This document shows, one piece after another, positions 25,630-34,024 of a stretch of DNA of 64,000 bases. Position 1 is the first letter of the stretch. The number at the start of each line of letters is the position of its first letter. Source of the stretch: Bin87 sp034420475 (GTDB lineage Bacteria; Chloroflexota; Dehalococcoidia; Lucifugimonadales; UBA3495); NCBI GenBank assembly GCA_034420475.1, contig DAOULH010000101.1, forward strand, positions 8,249 to 72,248, given 5' to 3'. Made by a program: the position numbers and the translations under genes. Below the pieces are notes generated by a model. That model saw only the letters and a program-made list of their open reading frames with translations, did not search any database and was not told where the DNA came from.

Positions 25630-25953
25630 ACGATGGTGCGATGCCCTCGCGCGGAGTGGGCGGGCAAGCGACCTCCCTGATAGTGAGGATCGCCGGATGG
25701 CGCCGCACGCCGCTCAACGGAGTTTGTCAACACACCCTAGCGGAAACTACAGATACCGATGAACGGCGGCGACGAAAAGACATGGGAAGACTGGACCCCA
25801 ATGGTGCTGCGGGAACCGCCCAAAGAAACGACCTGACGCTATTGAACCCGGCTGACCCTCAATCGGACCGAGCCTTGCTGTATCGCAGTCAACTGCGAGC
25901 GCGATGGTGTAAATGGCCGACAAGACCAGCGTCCAGCCGCATAATCTTGATTC
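25630..25953. other. Intergenic stretch with no supported gene
   Basis: Several short frames are present but none has both a start signal and a recognisable product. A GC-rich simple repeat (ggcggcggt units, about 25967-26002) lies just beyond and is read on the minus strand as a polyproline tract in the next feature. Confidence 0.4.
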
Positions 25954-26121
25954 CTATTCATCTCGTGGCGGCGGCGGTGGCGGCGGCGGTGGCGGCGGCG
26001 GGTTTGGCCTATCGAGGGGTTGATCCTCACGCAAAGGCTCGGAGGGAGATGGTGGAGCGGGCCGCGTTGGTGCAGGCTCTCTGCCTGGGCGTCTTCGTTC
26101 ACTGGTTTGGTTCTGGGGCAT
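25954..26121 (-). CDS. Possible proline-rich 55-residue protein after the SLATT gene
   Basis: The ATG at 26121 (MPQNQTSERRRPGREP) follows agaggaag and lies inside the end of the SLATT-like gene, whose stop is at 26099, so translation could be coupled. The product is disordered and ends with twelve consecutive prolines then RDE. The opposite strand of the same repeat encodes polyglycine, so the tract may be a simple repeat rather than a gene. Weakly supported. Confidence 0.35.
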   Translation of the reverse strand: MPQNQTSERRRPGREPAPTRPAPPSPSEPLREDQPLDRPNPPPPPPPPPPPPRDE

Positions 26122-26620
26122 ACTTCCTCTGCAAGAAATCGTCGGCTGCATCTACCGCAGCTTTGTTGATCTTCCGATTAGTGGCTGGCTCGTCCCACGA
26201 CAATGCCATCAACCAGCGGTCATTGATGGACTTCAACTTGTCCTCAACGGTTGCCTGATCAATGTCTCCGTGCTCGACCGCTCGCCAAAGTGCCTCGTTT
26301 TCCCTTTTCAGCCCTTCGCAAATGATCGCTATGATTCTCAGCGTAGCTGCGTTCCGAGCATAATCCGCCAACGCATCCCATACTGCCAAGGCTATTAGAA
26401 GGAGGCCAATCGTACCGCTCACCCAAAGAAACCACCATTGCGATTGACCTGCAACAAAAATCGCTCCTTCCGAGACGACCAAAGTAAGCAGGGTGAAACG
26501 GAGCCAGAATGACATCCGCTTGTTCTTGTCCGACGCCGACGCGTAATAGCGGACCTGCCATTCCATGTCCGCCAACATATCCCAGACGGCCTTGCGGGTG
26601 ACGTATGGTGTGGTTGACAT
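26099..26620 (-). CDS. SLATT/DUF4231-like two-helix membrane protein
   Basis: A 173-residue protein with an N-terminal helical stretch (AVWDMLADMEWQVRYYASAS), two transmembrane helices (LRFTLLTLVVSEGAIFVA and WWFLWVSGTIGLLLIALAV), then a long helical cytoplasmic tail. This is the layout of SLATT domains, which are predicted pore-forming effectors in nucleotide-signalling or abortive-infection systems. No cyclase, reverse transcriptase or other sensor is adjacent, so an active defence role is not shown. Confidence 0.65.
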   Translation of the reverse strand: MSTTPYVTRKAVWDMLADMEWQVRYYASASDKNKRMSFWLRFTLLTLVVSEGAIFVAGQSQWWFLWVSGTIGLLLIALAVWDALADYARNAATLRIIAIICEGLKRENEALWRAVEHGDIDQATVEDKLKSINDRWLMALSWDEPATNRKINKAAVDAADDFLQRKYAPEPNQ

Positions 26621-26799
26621 GATTATACCTTCCGGGCGCCAGCAGCACGGTGGTTCAATCAGGATAGCACAGCTGCCTGCTAAGCGGTTGGCCGTGGGTT
26701 CAAATCGTACCCGAGGTACCGATATCCTAGACGGTGTGCGCCCAAGCCGTCAATACTCAGCGGTCAGTTTTGAGCATGGCGGTCGCACCCCCAAGCCTA

Positions 26800-27576
26800 T
26801 CAAGACTGCTCCCGGATGAGCTCCGCGCGCAGCCGCTCGACTTCGGCGCGGAGTTGCTCGTTTTCGGAAAGGGCGACGTCCCGCTGGGTTTCGGCGGCGT
26901 CGGCCCGGGCATTGGCTGCATCGCGGGCAGTGAGCGTTTCGTCGTAGCCCGGCAGAAACTCCCCGGTGGCCGGGATGCGGAACCGCAGCTTGCCGGCGTC
27001 CCAGCACAGGTCCAGTCCCAGGGCCGGGCTGTGCCCCCACACCAGACCGTCGATGTCCTCGTGGATTTCAAAGGGCTCGTACTGACCGTTGAGCAGATAA
27101 CCGCCGTACAGCTTCAGGCCGTAGAACTGGCTGTCGGCTGTGGCGTCGTACAGCCAGTATTCGCCGATGCCTATGCTGGCGTACAGCGTCGGTTTACCCC
27201 GCACGTCGTGGGCGGCGGTGTTTTCGGAGGCAATCTCCAATGCAAAGTCCGGTGGCTTGCCCATCTCCCACACCCGGTAGGTGTTCCGGTAGAAGATATG
27301 GTTCACGTCCACGTCAAAAACGGCGTAACAGTCCGGCGATACGAACCGCCGGGGGTTGCCCTGCTCATAATAGACGAAAGTGTTGCCTGCTACGTGGGCA
27401 TTGGGCCGGATGCTGGTGATGTAGTGATGCAGGGGCGTTACTACGGCGCGAAAAATGACGCCCTGATACTCGGCGTCAGCCATGGGCATACCGTCCGTTT
27501 CGGGGTAGAAAACACCGTTTTCGTCGTAGAGGTGGGCCAGCCTGGGGTCAATGGCCGGCGGCGATTTGGTGGTCAT
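26800..27576 (-). CDS. Uma2 family (PD-(D/E)XK) protein with C-terminal coiled coil
   Basis: The ATG at 27576 follows ggagg. The Uma2 core is visible in SPDCYAVFDVD, KPPDFALEIASENTAAHD (catalytic E), then K-x-x-x-Y in GKPTLYASIGIGEYWLYD. Residues after about 205 form a charged coiled coil (RDAANARADAAETQRD). It is a predicted nuclease fold of unknown biological role, common in cyanobacteria and Chloroflexota. It resembles the copy at 52697 in both domain layout and length. It stands as a single gene. Confidence 0.85.
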   Translation of the reverse strand: MTTKSPPAIDPRLAHLYDENGVFYPETDGMPMADAEYQGVIFRAVVTPLHHYITSIRPNAHVAGNTFVYYEQGNPRRFVSPDCYAVFDVDVNHIFYRNTYRVWEMGKPPDFALEIASENTAAHDVRGKPTLYASIGIGEYWLYDATADSQFYGLKLYGGYLLNGQYEPFEIHEDIDGLVWGHSPALGLDLCWDAGKLRFRIPATGEFLPGYDETLTARDAANARADAAETQRDVALSENEQLRAEVERLRAELIREQS

Positions 27577-27681
27577 CACTAGCCTCCGGGCGCGTGCCGA
27601 ACTTGCCGGCCATTGTAGCAAAGCCGGCAGGAATGAAGGCCGGCGCCCGTTGGGAGAGACGGTAAACCGGCATATTTGATT

Positions 27682-28080
27682 CTACAAATTGCGCACGTTG
27701 GGCAGGTTTCCCATCCGGCGATCCAGCGTAAGGGTTTCCAGCCCGGCGCGTGAATAGTCGTCGGCGATGAGCCGGTCGAAAAGCCCTGGTCCTTCGCGCG
27801 TTTGGAGCGCCTGGATCACGGCCTGACCATTCAGCGGCGCGACCAGTCCGCTGGTCAGCACATCGATCAGTGCGCCCCGAGCGTCAACATCCGACACTCG
27901 GTAGTGGTGCTGGATCGCAACGCAGGCTTCGCCAATCACCTGATTCGACGCGAAGATTTCGCGCCCTTCGTCCTCGACCAGGGCGCGAAGCGCCTCGAGA
28001 CAGCGCCGGAAATCCCTCTCGGGCTCCCCGACTGCGAGCCTCACCAGGACCGAGGTGTCAATCCCGAAGCGAGGGGTCAT
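27682..28080 (-). CDS. vapC: PIN-domain toxin, VapC-like
   Basis: The protein opens FGIDTSVLVRL with the first catalytic aspartate, followed by a glutamate in IGEACVAIQ and acidic residues in LFDRLIADDY and LTLDRRMG. This is the full PIN set for a metal-dependent RNase. The start at 28080 (or 28092) lies inside the end of the antitoxin gene, giving translational coupling. It would cleave RNA, typically initiator or other tRNA, when not bound by its antitoxin. Confidence 0.88.
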   Translation of the reverse strand: MTPRFGIDTSVLVRLAVGEPERDFRRCLEALRALVEDEGREIFASNQVIGEACVAIQHHYRVSDVDARGALIDVLTSGLVAPLNGQAVIQALQTREGPGLFDRLIADDYSRAGLETLTLDRRMGNLPNVRNL

Positions 28081-28300
28081 AGGGCTGATCACGGAACTTC
28101 CGGATGTCGAACGGCGGCGTTCCGGGTGCGATCTTGTCCTGCAGGGTGCCCAGACGCGAGTAGTCGATGCGCCGGGGTCGCAGGATGAAGCCGTCCGGAC
28201 CTTCGGTAAGTTCCAAATGGTCTCCGGGCTTCACGCCCATGGCGTCCAGGACACGAGCCGGAAACGTAACCTGGCGCTTCGAGGTAATCTTGACAATCAT
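28058..28300 (-). CDS. vapB: AbrB/SpoVT-type antitoxin
   Basis: Eighty residues with the swapped-hairpin DNA-binding core MIVKITSKRQVTFPARVLDA and GVKPGDHLELTEGPDGF, then a C-terminal tail (GTPPFDIRKFRDQPYDPS) that should wrap the toxin. A taaggag site precedes the ATG at 28300. It is first in the pair and overlaps the PIN gene by about 20 bp. It should repress its own promoter as a complex with the toxin. Confidence 0.88.
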   Translation of the reverse strand: MIVKITSKRQVTFPARVLDAMGVKPGDHLELTEGPDGFILRPRRIDYSRLGTLQDKIAPGTPPFDIRKFRDQPYDPSLRD

Positions 28301-28456
28301 GATGGCTCCTTACCGATATGCCAGTCATCGTAAGGCATGGCGTCAACAAGCTTGGCGGATCGCGTGAGAAAGCCGGCCCGGTTGACACCGCCGGCCTCCG
28401 CCCTAGAATGGCGCGTACCCGCCAACCCGCCAATCCGCTGACCCTGGAGGCCCACC

Positions 28457-29761
28457 GTGCCCGACAACTATTCGGAAGAGGAACTGCTGGAACTGGCGCG
28501 GAAGTACAGCTTCCGCAGCCGCATGGACCGCAGCGGCGTCACCGGCCCGATTTTCGTGTGGGGGCGTGGCTCGGTGGTGCGCGACGTCAACGGCAAGGAG
28601 TACCTGGACTTCAACTCCGGCCAGATGTGCGCCGCGCTGGGGCACAACCACCCGCGCATCGTGCAGGCCCTCCAGGAAAGCGCCGAGTCGATGATCCACA
28701 GCCACATGACCATCCTCAACGACCGGGAGATCATCCTGGCCAGCCGGCTGGCCGAGATCACGCCGGAGGGCATGAACCGCAGCCTGTTCTCGGGCTCCGG
28801 CAGCGATTCCAACGAGGCGGCCATGGCCATCGCCAAGCGCTACACCGGCGGCTACGAGGTGGCCAGCCCGGTGGTCAGCTTCCACGGCATGAGCGACGCG
28901 GCCCGGGCGGTGACCTTCTCCGGCTGGCACGGCGGCTATGGTCCCTACGCGCCGGGCAACTATCCCATCATGGCGCCGTACCGTTACCGCTGCGCCTTCT
29001 GCAAGGACCGGCCCGCGTGCGACTACACCTGCCTGGACACCAGCTTCGAGTTGCTGGACGCCCAGGCCGACGGCCGCATGGCCGCCGTCATCACCGAGCC
29101 GCTGTTCAGCGCCGGCGGGGTCATCGAGCCGCCTCCGGGCTGGCTGCAGGAGCTAAAACTGCGCTGCGAACGGCGGGGGATGCTGCTGATCCTGGACGAG
29201 GCGCAGACCGGACTGGCCAAGCTGGGCACCATGTGGGCCTCGGAGCACGAGGGGGTGGTGCCGGACATCTTCACCATCTCGAAGCATTTCGGCGGCGGCA
29301 TCGCCATCAGCGCGACCATCACCACCGACGAGATCGAGGTGAACGCGGTGGACACCGGCCTGGTGGTGGCCCACTCCCACTCCAACGACCCGCTGACCTG
29401 CAACGCCGCCATCGCCAGCCTGGACATCATCCTGGAGGAGAACCTGGTGGACGTGGCCGACCGCATCGGCCGGTACTGGCAGGGTCACCTGCTGCGGTTG
29501 CAGGAACGGCACGAACTGATCGGCGACGTGCGCGGCCGGGGCCTGCTCCAGGGGATCGAGTTCGTCACCGACCGGGAGACCCGGGAGCCGGCCTACGAGC
29601 AGGGCCAGCGCATCGGCCGGATGCTGCTGGAGAACGGCCTGATCGTGAGCATCCGCCGGCAGGGCTCGGTGCTGCGCTTCGTGCCACCCTTCACGACGAC
29701 GGAGGCGCAGATGGACCTGGCGGCGGAGATATTGGACGCGGCGATTGGGGCGGTTGCGTAG
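28457..29761 (+). CDS. Class III PLP-dependent aminotransferase
   Basis: A GTG at 28457 behind ctggagg starts a 434-residue enzyme. The PLP-binding features are FSGSGSDSNEAAMAIAKR, the aspartate in LILDEAQTGLAKLG, and the Schiff-base lysine in TISKHFGGG. The sequence resembles 2,2-dialkylglycine decarboxylase and glutamate-1-semialdehyde mutase relatives. A CAFCKDRPACDYTC segment carries four cysteines and is an unusual insertion that could bind metal. The amino donor and acceptor cannot be read from sequence. Confidence 0.88.
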   Translation: MPDNYSEEELLELARKYSFRSRMDRSGVTGPIFVWGRGSVVRDVNGKEYLDFNSGQMCAALGHNHPRIVQALQESAESMIHSHMTILNDREIILASRLAEITPEGMNRSLFSGSGSDSNEAAMAIAKRYTGGYEVASPVVSFHGMSDAARAVTFSGWHGGYGPYAPGNYPIMAPYRYRCAFCKDRPACDYTCLDTSFELLDAQADGRMAAVITEPLFSAGGVIEPPPGWLQELKLRCERRGMLLILDEAQTGLAKLGTMWASEHEGVVPDIFTISKHFGGGIAISATITTDEIEVNAVDTGLVVAHSHSNDPLTCNAAIASLDIILEENLVDVADRIGRYWQGHLLRLQERHELIGDVRGRGLLQGIEFVTDRETREPAYEQGQRIGRMLLENGLIVSIRRQGSVLRFVPPFTTTEAQMDLAAEILDAAIGAVA

Positions 29762-29840
29762 GTAAACGCTTGCGGTGATATGATTTAACACGCACGAGGA
29801 TCAAACATCTTGACCATTAAACCTCACGGATAGACATAAC

Positions 29841-30236
29841 ATGCCAAACGTCAACATTTTCGTAAGTTTCGAGTTCGACAAAGATCTCGATCTAAAAAAC
29901 GCTTTCTACGCGCAGGCCAAAACGCTTTCACCACACCGGGTCTTGAACAGCTCCCTCAATGAGGCTTACGCGGACCAGCGGTGGCAAGAAAAAGCGCGAT
30001 CAGCAATCAGCGAATGTGACATTATGGTTATCCTGGTTGGACAGGATACACACAATGCCCCCGGAGTAAAAACCGAAGTCAGAATAGCCAGACGATTGAA
30101 AAAGCCGATCCTTCAGGTGATACCCCAAGGTCGTCCCTACACAGGGCTATCGGGAGTTCACGCGACGGTCAAGTGGCGGTGGAAGCGAATTACCCCCAAG
30201 ATTGATGAGCTGATGGACGGAAATCCGGTTCGATGA
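29841..30236 (+). CDS. TIR-like domain protein (DUF1863/MTH538 type)
   Basis: The 131-residue single-domain protein starts NVNIFVSFEFDKDL, the TIR-like first strand. It has a conserved W-x-E segment (DQRWQEKARSAISECDIMVI), LVGQDTHNAPGV, and KTEVRIARRLKKPILQVIP with the glutamate seen in ThsB-type proteins. In Thoeris this family senses phage and makes a nucleotide signal. No ThsA effector is nearby. Its last four bases overlap the start of a secreted-protein gene (30233). Codon use is more AT-rich than neighbouring genes, hinting at transfer. Confidence 0.8.
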   Translation: MPNVNIFVSFEFDKDLDLKNAFYAQAKTLSPHRVLNSSLNEAYADQRWQEKARSAISECDIMVILVGQDTHNAPGVKTEVRIARRLKKPILQVIPQGRPYTGLSGVHATVKWRWKRITPKIDELMDGNPVR

Positions 30237-30874
30237 AACTACTGCGGACGACAATCCGATCATTCACCCACTGCCGCGACCCAATTCGCCTGCTGGTGTT
30301 CATGCTGGCCGTAGGGTTGATCGCCCTGCCGGGGGCGGTACTCGCCTGCAGCCCCACCGCCCCCGCGTCTCCCGGCGCCGGAGAGACGGCCAGGGACTTA
30401 GTGGCCAAAGATCAGCCACCACCGGATGGCGCTGAGCTAATCCCCGTCCAGCAGCAATCCGGCGGCAGCGATCCCACGCCACTGCCGACAATCTGCGCGG
30501 ACACTGTTGACGCTAGCGGCAATCCTATCAAGCATTGCGGCCCTCCCCCTCCGGTGGACGGGGACGACGAGCATACCAAGATAGACGGTGGGTTGCAGTC
30601 CTTGTTGGATGCTGCCCAAAGAGAACATGCGAACCGATACGGAGGTCAGTCACACCTTCGCCCGCTGCTACACCGGGTCGAGATTCAGCTCACGGCGGAC
30701 ACCGATGGTGAAGCAATCATCGCGTGGCTGAAAGAACGCGGATTCTCATATGAAGACCACCGCCGCGATAATGGCACGATCTACTCGGGTGTTGATGTTA
30801 CCGCGATTCCCGACTTGAGTGAGGTTGAGGGGGTATTCCAGCTGCTTGAGCCCATCAAGCCCAACCCAGCCTGA
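30233..30874 (+). CDS. Secreted or lipoprotein-like partner of the TIR gene
   Basis: The ATG overlaps the TIR stop (ATGA). An N-terminal signal segment (LLVFMLAVGLIALPGAVLAC) ends in a possible lipobox VLAC. A long disordered Pro/Gly region follows, then a C-terminal domain (residues about 145-210) with HRVEIQLTADTDGEAIIAWL and IPDLSEVEGVFQLLEPI. This module resembles one repeated in secreted Chloroflexota proteins next to protease domains. No protease is present. The pairing of an extracytoplasmic protein with a cytoplasmic TIR-like protein is unusual. Confidence 0.65.
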   Translation: MKLLRTTIRSFTHCRDPIRLLVFMLAVGLIALPGAVLACSPTAPASPGAGETARDLVAKDQPPPDGAELIPVQQQSGGSDPTPLPTICADTVDASGNPIKHCGPPPPVDGDDEHTKIDGGLQSLLDAAQREHANRYGGQSHLRPLLHRVEIQLTADTDGEAIIAWLKERGFSYEDHRRDNGTIYSGVDVTAIPDLSEVEGVFQLLEPIKPNPA

Positions 30875-30934
30875 TCGATCATCACGACCCATCCCGCGCC
30901 AAATTGACAGAGGAGTCCAACAACGCTAGCGGGG

Positions 30935-31300
30935 TCATTGAACGTGTTTTACGCGTGGCCGGCATTTCACCTTGGATGTGGCGAGTATCTCTAGGATCTG
31001 CTCCTCGTCGAGTCCGTTGGCTCGGAAGGCCTCGAGGGCTTCTTCGAAGGGAACGTAATCAGTCGGCGTCAAGGTGATGCTCTCGTCCTGACGCCCTACC
31101 ACCATGAAGCGTTCGCTCGGGAAGAGGTCCATCATTGAGGTCGGGACGGTGAAGTAACGTGCGCCGTGCGGGTCGTAGGCTCTGACGTTGGAGCAGACCA
31201 GCGCCCTTATCAGCTCGTTGGCGCTGATGCCCAAGTCACGGCTCTTGCTGGCGATGTGTTCAGCCGTCCAGTCGGGGATGTCGATTTGGATAGATTGCAT
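30935..31300 (-). CDS. Antitoxin-like protein without adjacent toxin
   Basis: The 121 residues (MQSIQIDIPDWTAEHIASKS onward) align along their length with the antitoxin-like protein at 42498: D-I/L-P-x-W, SRDLGI, ELIRALVC, FTVP, FMVVGRQDESITL and a final FxANGxxEEQIL. The first part looks like a ribbon-helix-helix-type DNA-binding unit. Unlike the 42498 copy there is no PIN gene next to it. It is either an orphan, a solitary regulator, or the survivor of a lost toxin pair. Confidence 0.6.
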   Translation of the reverse strand: MQSIQIDIPDWTAEHIASKSRDLGISANELIRALVCSNVRAYDPHGARYFTVPTSMMDLFPSERFMVVGRQDESITLTPTDYVPFEEALEAFRANGLDEEQILEILATSKVKCRPRVKHVQ

Positions 31301-31355
31301 GGGAAAGGGTCCGTGAGCTTCGCGGGTGTCGTTGATTATAGCGCGTGATGGCCGT

Positions 31356-31985
31356 TCACCGGTCCCACATCCGCACCACGCCGGTGATGTGGGACGTGTC
31401 GTTGTAGAGGTGCATGACGCAGTTGTCGGGGTAGGTGTAGATGACGGTGAGGGAGCAGTTGTGCATGGCGAATTTCCAGTTGGCCTCCAGGGGAAGGTCC
31501 AGCAGGGAGACGATGCCGGCGCGCAGGCTGCCGCCGTGGCCGACCAGCAGCACGTTCTCGTCCATGTGGTCATGCTTGACCCGCTGCACGATGCGAGCCA
31601 GGCGGGTGCTGGTATCACGGATGGTCTCGCCGTTGGGCGGCGCGAAGTCCAGGTTGTTCTCCAGGGACGGCTCGTAGAGATCGGGATAGGCTTCGCGGTA
31701 CTCGGCCTCAGTGAGGCCCTCGAAGACGCCCTTGCTGTACTCGCGCAGCTCCTCGGTGAAGGTGATGGGGATGTCCCGTTCACTCATGGCGACCCGGGCG
31801 GTCTCGGCGGCGCGGGCCAGGTCGGAGGAGTAGGCGGCGTCGATCTGTATCGACGAGAGGCGGCGGGCCAGCATCTGCGCCTGCTCGCGGCCCCGCTCGG
31901 ATAACGGCACGTCGGTATGACCCTGGATGCGGCCTTCGGCGTTCCACTCGGTCTCGCCGTGCCTGGTGATGTAGATGATGCCCAT
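31356..31985 (-). CDS. cobC: Histidine phosphatase, probable alpha-ribazole-5'-phosphate phosphatase
   Basis: The RHGETEWNAEGRIQGHTD motif at the N terminus carries the catalytic histidine and the second-half motif LVGHGGSLRA carries the second. Length (209 residues) fits the phosphoglycerate mutase-like group. The cobalamin genes upstream on the same strand make CobC, which removes phosphate from alpha-ribazole-5'-phosphate or cobalamin phosphate, the best guess. Sequence alone cannot exclude another small-molecule phosphatase. Confidence 0.8.
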   Translation of the reverse strand: MGIIYITRHGETEWNAEGRIQGHTDVPLSERGREQAQMLARRLSSIQIDAAYSSDLARAAETARVAMSERDIPITFTEELREYSKGVFEGLTEAEYREAYPDLYEPSLENNLDFAPPNGETIRDTSTRLARIVQRVKHDHMDENVLLVGHGGSLRAGIVSLLDLPLEANWKFAMHNCSLTVIYTYPDNCVMHLYNDTSHITGVVRMWDR

Positions 31986-32020
31986 GTTGCTCCCTTATGG
32001 CTGCTCGCTGGTACACACTC

Positions 32021-32112
32021 TGTCATCGCGAGGAGCACAGCGATGTGGCGATCTCGTTCCCAAGGCGGCACTCCTTGTCCCGACGAGATTGCCACGCTGC
32101 GCTCGCAATGAC
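32021..32112. repeat. Dispersed inverted-repeat unit between cobC and cobD
   Basis: From tgtcatcgcgaggagc to gctcgcaatgaca this unit matches 423-515 (tgtcatcgtgaggagc to gctcgcaatgaca) with scattered differences. Its two ends are imperfect complements. It occupies the cobC-cobD spacer, within an otherwise tight operon. Confidence 0.7.
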
Positions 32113-32140
32113 ATTTCATACAAACCGGGTATGCATCAGC

Positions 32141-33280
32141 TTATGGCTGTGGGTCCTGGGTCCGGACTTCGGCGATGGCGTCGGCCAGGCGGATGCAGTC
32201 ATCCACGGGTCGCAGGCCGATGCGGATGCAGTCGGGCAGCCCGAATGACGTGCAATCCCTCACGAACAGGCCGCGCCGGGCGAGGCGGTCACGCAAGTCC
32301 GCCGCGTCGTCCACCCGGGCCAGCACGAAGTTGGCCGCGGTGGGATAGCAGCGTATGCCCAGGCCGGTCAATCGTTCCACTACGCAATCGCGGGAGGCCG
32401 CAACCGCTGCTCTCGCACGCTCCAGGTACGCCGTGTCCGCGATGGCGACCAGACCCGACGCCTGGGCCAGGCCGTTGACGCTCCAGTCGGGTTGCAGGGC
32501 CGCCAACTGCGAGATCACCGCTTCGCTGGCAACGGCATAGCCCAGCCGCAGGGCGGTCAGCGCGTAGTCCTTGGTCATGGAGCGCAGCGCGATTATGGAC
32601 CCGTGCCGCGCCGCCAGCGCGATCACATCGGCATCGGCGCGGCGTTCGGAGAGGTTGATGTACGCCTCGTCCACCACCAGCAGGCCGCCGACGCTGGCGA
32701 CGGTGTCGGCAATCTCCGCCAACTGTTCGCGGGCCATCAGCACGCCCGTGGGGTTGTTGGGATTGCAGACGAAGGTCAGCGCCGGCCGTTGGGTTGCGAT
32801 GGCGCCGGTTACGGCCGCCGTGTCCCAGGCGAACCCGTCGCTGCACCGGGTCGCGGTCAGCGTCGTCACCTTGCCGCCAGAGATACGGACGGCGCCGTCG
32901 TACTCGCCGTAGGTGGGCGTCAGCAGCAGGGCGCTGGGAGTGCACCCCGCCGGCGGCGAACCGATCCAGGCGCGGGTCAGCAGGTGGATGATCTCGGTGG
33001 AGCCGTTGCCCACGATGACGTTGCCGCTGGTCACGCCGTCGCCGACATGATGCGCGGCGATAGCCTCGGTCAGCGCCAGGCAGTGTGGATCGGGATAGGC
33101 AGTGAGGTCAACGGCGGCGATGGCCTCGGCAACGCCCTGCGGCGGGCCCAGCGGGCTCACGCTGGCGGAGAAATCGAGACAGTCTTCCAGGCGCAGGCCC
33201 AGCGCTCGCAGCTCAGCCTCCTTGATGCCGCCGTGAACGGGGCGGGCGGGCGGGTCTGGGTTGTCCGGATCCTGAGGCAT
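32141..33280 (-). CDS. cobD: Threonine-phosphate decarboxylase (class I/II aminotransferase fold)
   Basis: It makes (R)-1-amino-2-propanol O-2-phosphate, the linker of the cobalamin nucleotide loop. The start MPQDPDNP gives 379 residues. HGGIKEAELRALGL then DFSASVSPLGPP is the characteristic CobD opening, followed by VCNPNNPTG, VDEAYINL and the PLP lysine in MTKDYALTALRLGYA. Histidinol-phosphate aminotransferase is the close alternative, but the opening motif and position with cobC, cbiB, cobS and cobT favour CobD. Confidence 0.88.
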   Translation of the reverse strand: MPQDPDNPDPPARPVHGGIKEAELRALGLRLEDCLDFSASVSPLGPPQGVAEAIAAVDLTAYPDPHCLALTEAIAAHHVGDGVTSGNVIVGNGSTEIIHLLTRAWIGSPPAGCTPSALLLTPTYGEYDGAVRISGGKVTTLTATRCSDGFAWDTAAVTGAIATQRPALTFVCNPNNPTGVLMAREQLAEIADTVASVGGLLVVDEAYINLSERRADADVIALAARHGSIIALRSMTKDYALTALRLGYAVASEAVISQLAALQPDWSVNGLAQASGLVAIADTAYLERARAAVAASRDCVVERLTGLGIRCYPTAANFVLARVDDAADLRDRLARRGLFVRDCTSFGLPDCIRIGLRPVDDCIRLADAIAEVRTQDPQP

Positions 33281-33290
33281 CTCGATCTTG

Positions 33291-33878
33291 CTAGCGATTG
33301 GTGGGGATCGCGGCGAGAGATGGATGCCCGAAGATCTGCTCCAAAGGAAGTTCAAATCCAGGTATGGTCTGCGTCGTGAGTGTATCGCCGCGCGAAAAGG
33401 TGCGTTCAGCGTACTCTGTTCCGTTCCATTCCAGGACGATGATCTCTTCATTGGCCAGATCAATTATCCAGTACTCGGGTATGGCGGCTCCTGCGTACCA
33501 GGCCCGCTTCATCACCAAATCGCGTTTCCGGTCGGAGGACAGGATCTCCACAACCAAATCCGGTATTCCCTCAACAAAACTGCCGTTGATAAGACGCAGG
33601 TTCCCCTGTCTCAAATAGATGATGTCGGGTGTAGGGGCGTACAAATCGGACAGGGCCAAACCGAGGTTGCTAAACGCCCAACCCGGCGACGGATTTACGG
33701 CATCCATCAGGTTATTGATCATTCTCACCAGGAAATCCATCAAAAACTGGTGCTTACCAGTGGCCGGCGGCATCTGATATAACTCTCCATTAATCAACTC
33801 CCACACGCCGCCGTCAGCTTCATCCAGCTCGCGGTATTCGGCCAGGGTCATTCTTGTTCCGGGTTGTACGGTGGTCAT
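33291..33878 (-). CDS. Uma2 family protein, tandem copy 1 in the cobalamin operon
   Basis: It is a 195-residue minimal Uma2 protein: PTPDIIYLR, the catalytic region GIPDLVVEILSSDRKRDLVMK, and AIPEYWIIDLANEEI. A ggagtgaccgag site precedes the ATG at 33878. It is a near-copy of the gene at 34025 at an offset of 734 bp. The copies share upstream sequence down to a relic of the cbiB 3' end. Its stop lies 10 bp from the cobD start, so it is embedded in the operon. Confidence 0.85.
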   Translation of the reverse strand: MTTVQPGTRMTLAEYRELDEADGGVWELINGELYQMPPATGKHQFLMDFLVRMINNLMDAVNPSPGWAFSNLGLALSDLYAPTPDIIYLRQGNLRLINGSFVEGIPDLVVEILSSDRKRDLVMKRAWYAGAAIPEYWIIDLANEEIIVLEWNGTEYAERTFSRGDTLTTQTIPGFELPLEQIFGHPSLAAIPTNR

Positions 33879-33917
33879 CTCGGTCACTCCAAGAGCCGGT
33901 TGCCATGCCGGCATTTT

Positions 33918-33967
33918 ACACTACCCCAAACTGACCAGCGCAGCCACAGGATAGCGACGGCGACAGC
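33918..33967 (-). pseudogene. Relic of the cbiB 3' end between two Uma2 genes
   Basis: On the minus strand this stretch still reads AVAVAILWLRWSVWG and a TAG, homologous to the cbiB terminus VAIGILWLRWTYWP and its TAG at 34655. The flanking catgccggcattttacacta is identical in both places. It shows that cbiB's tail was copied together with the Uma2 gene. Confidence 0.7.
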
Positions 33968-34024
33968 GTAGATGATCGGTCAACTCGATGCGGTGGCGGC
34001 CCTTGTCAGGCCCCCGATGGGAGG

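Noticed and set aside
25913..26023. 36-codon plus-strand frame with polyglycine
   Set aside because: No ribosome site; the glycine run is a simple repeat also read as polyproline on the other strand.
26641..26717. tRNA-Ser(GCT) gene
   Set aside because: Anticodon and T arms are suggestive but the D arm is weak and acceptor strands do not pair.
28318..29778. 486-codon plus-strand frame over the aminotransferase
   Set aside because: Out-of-frame reading of the aminotransferase, rich in Arg/Gly/Pro, with no motif.
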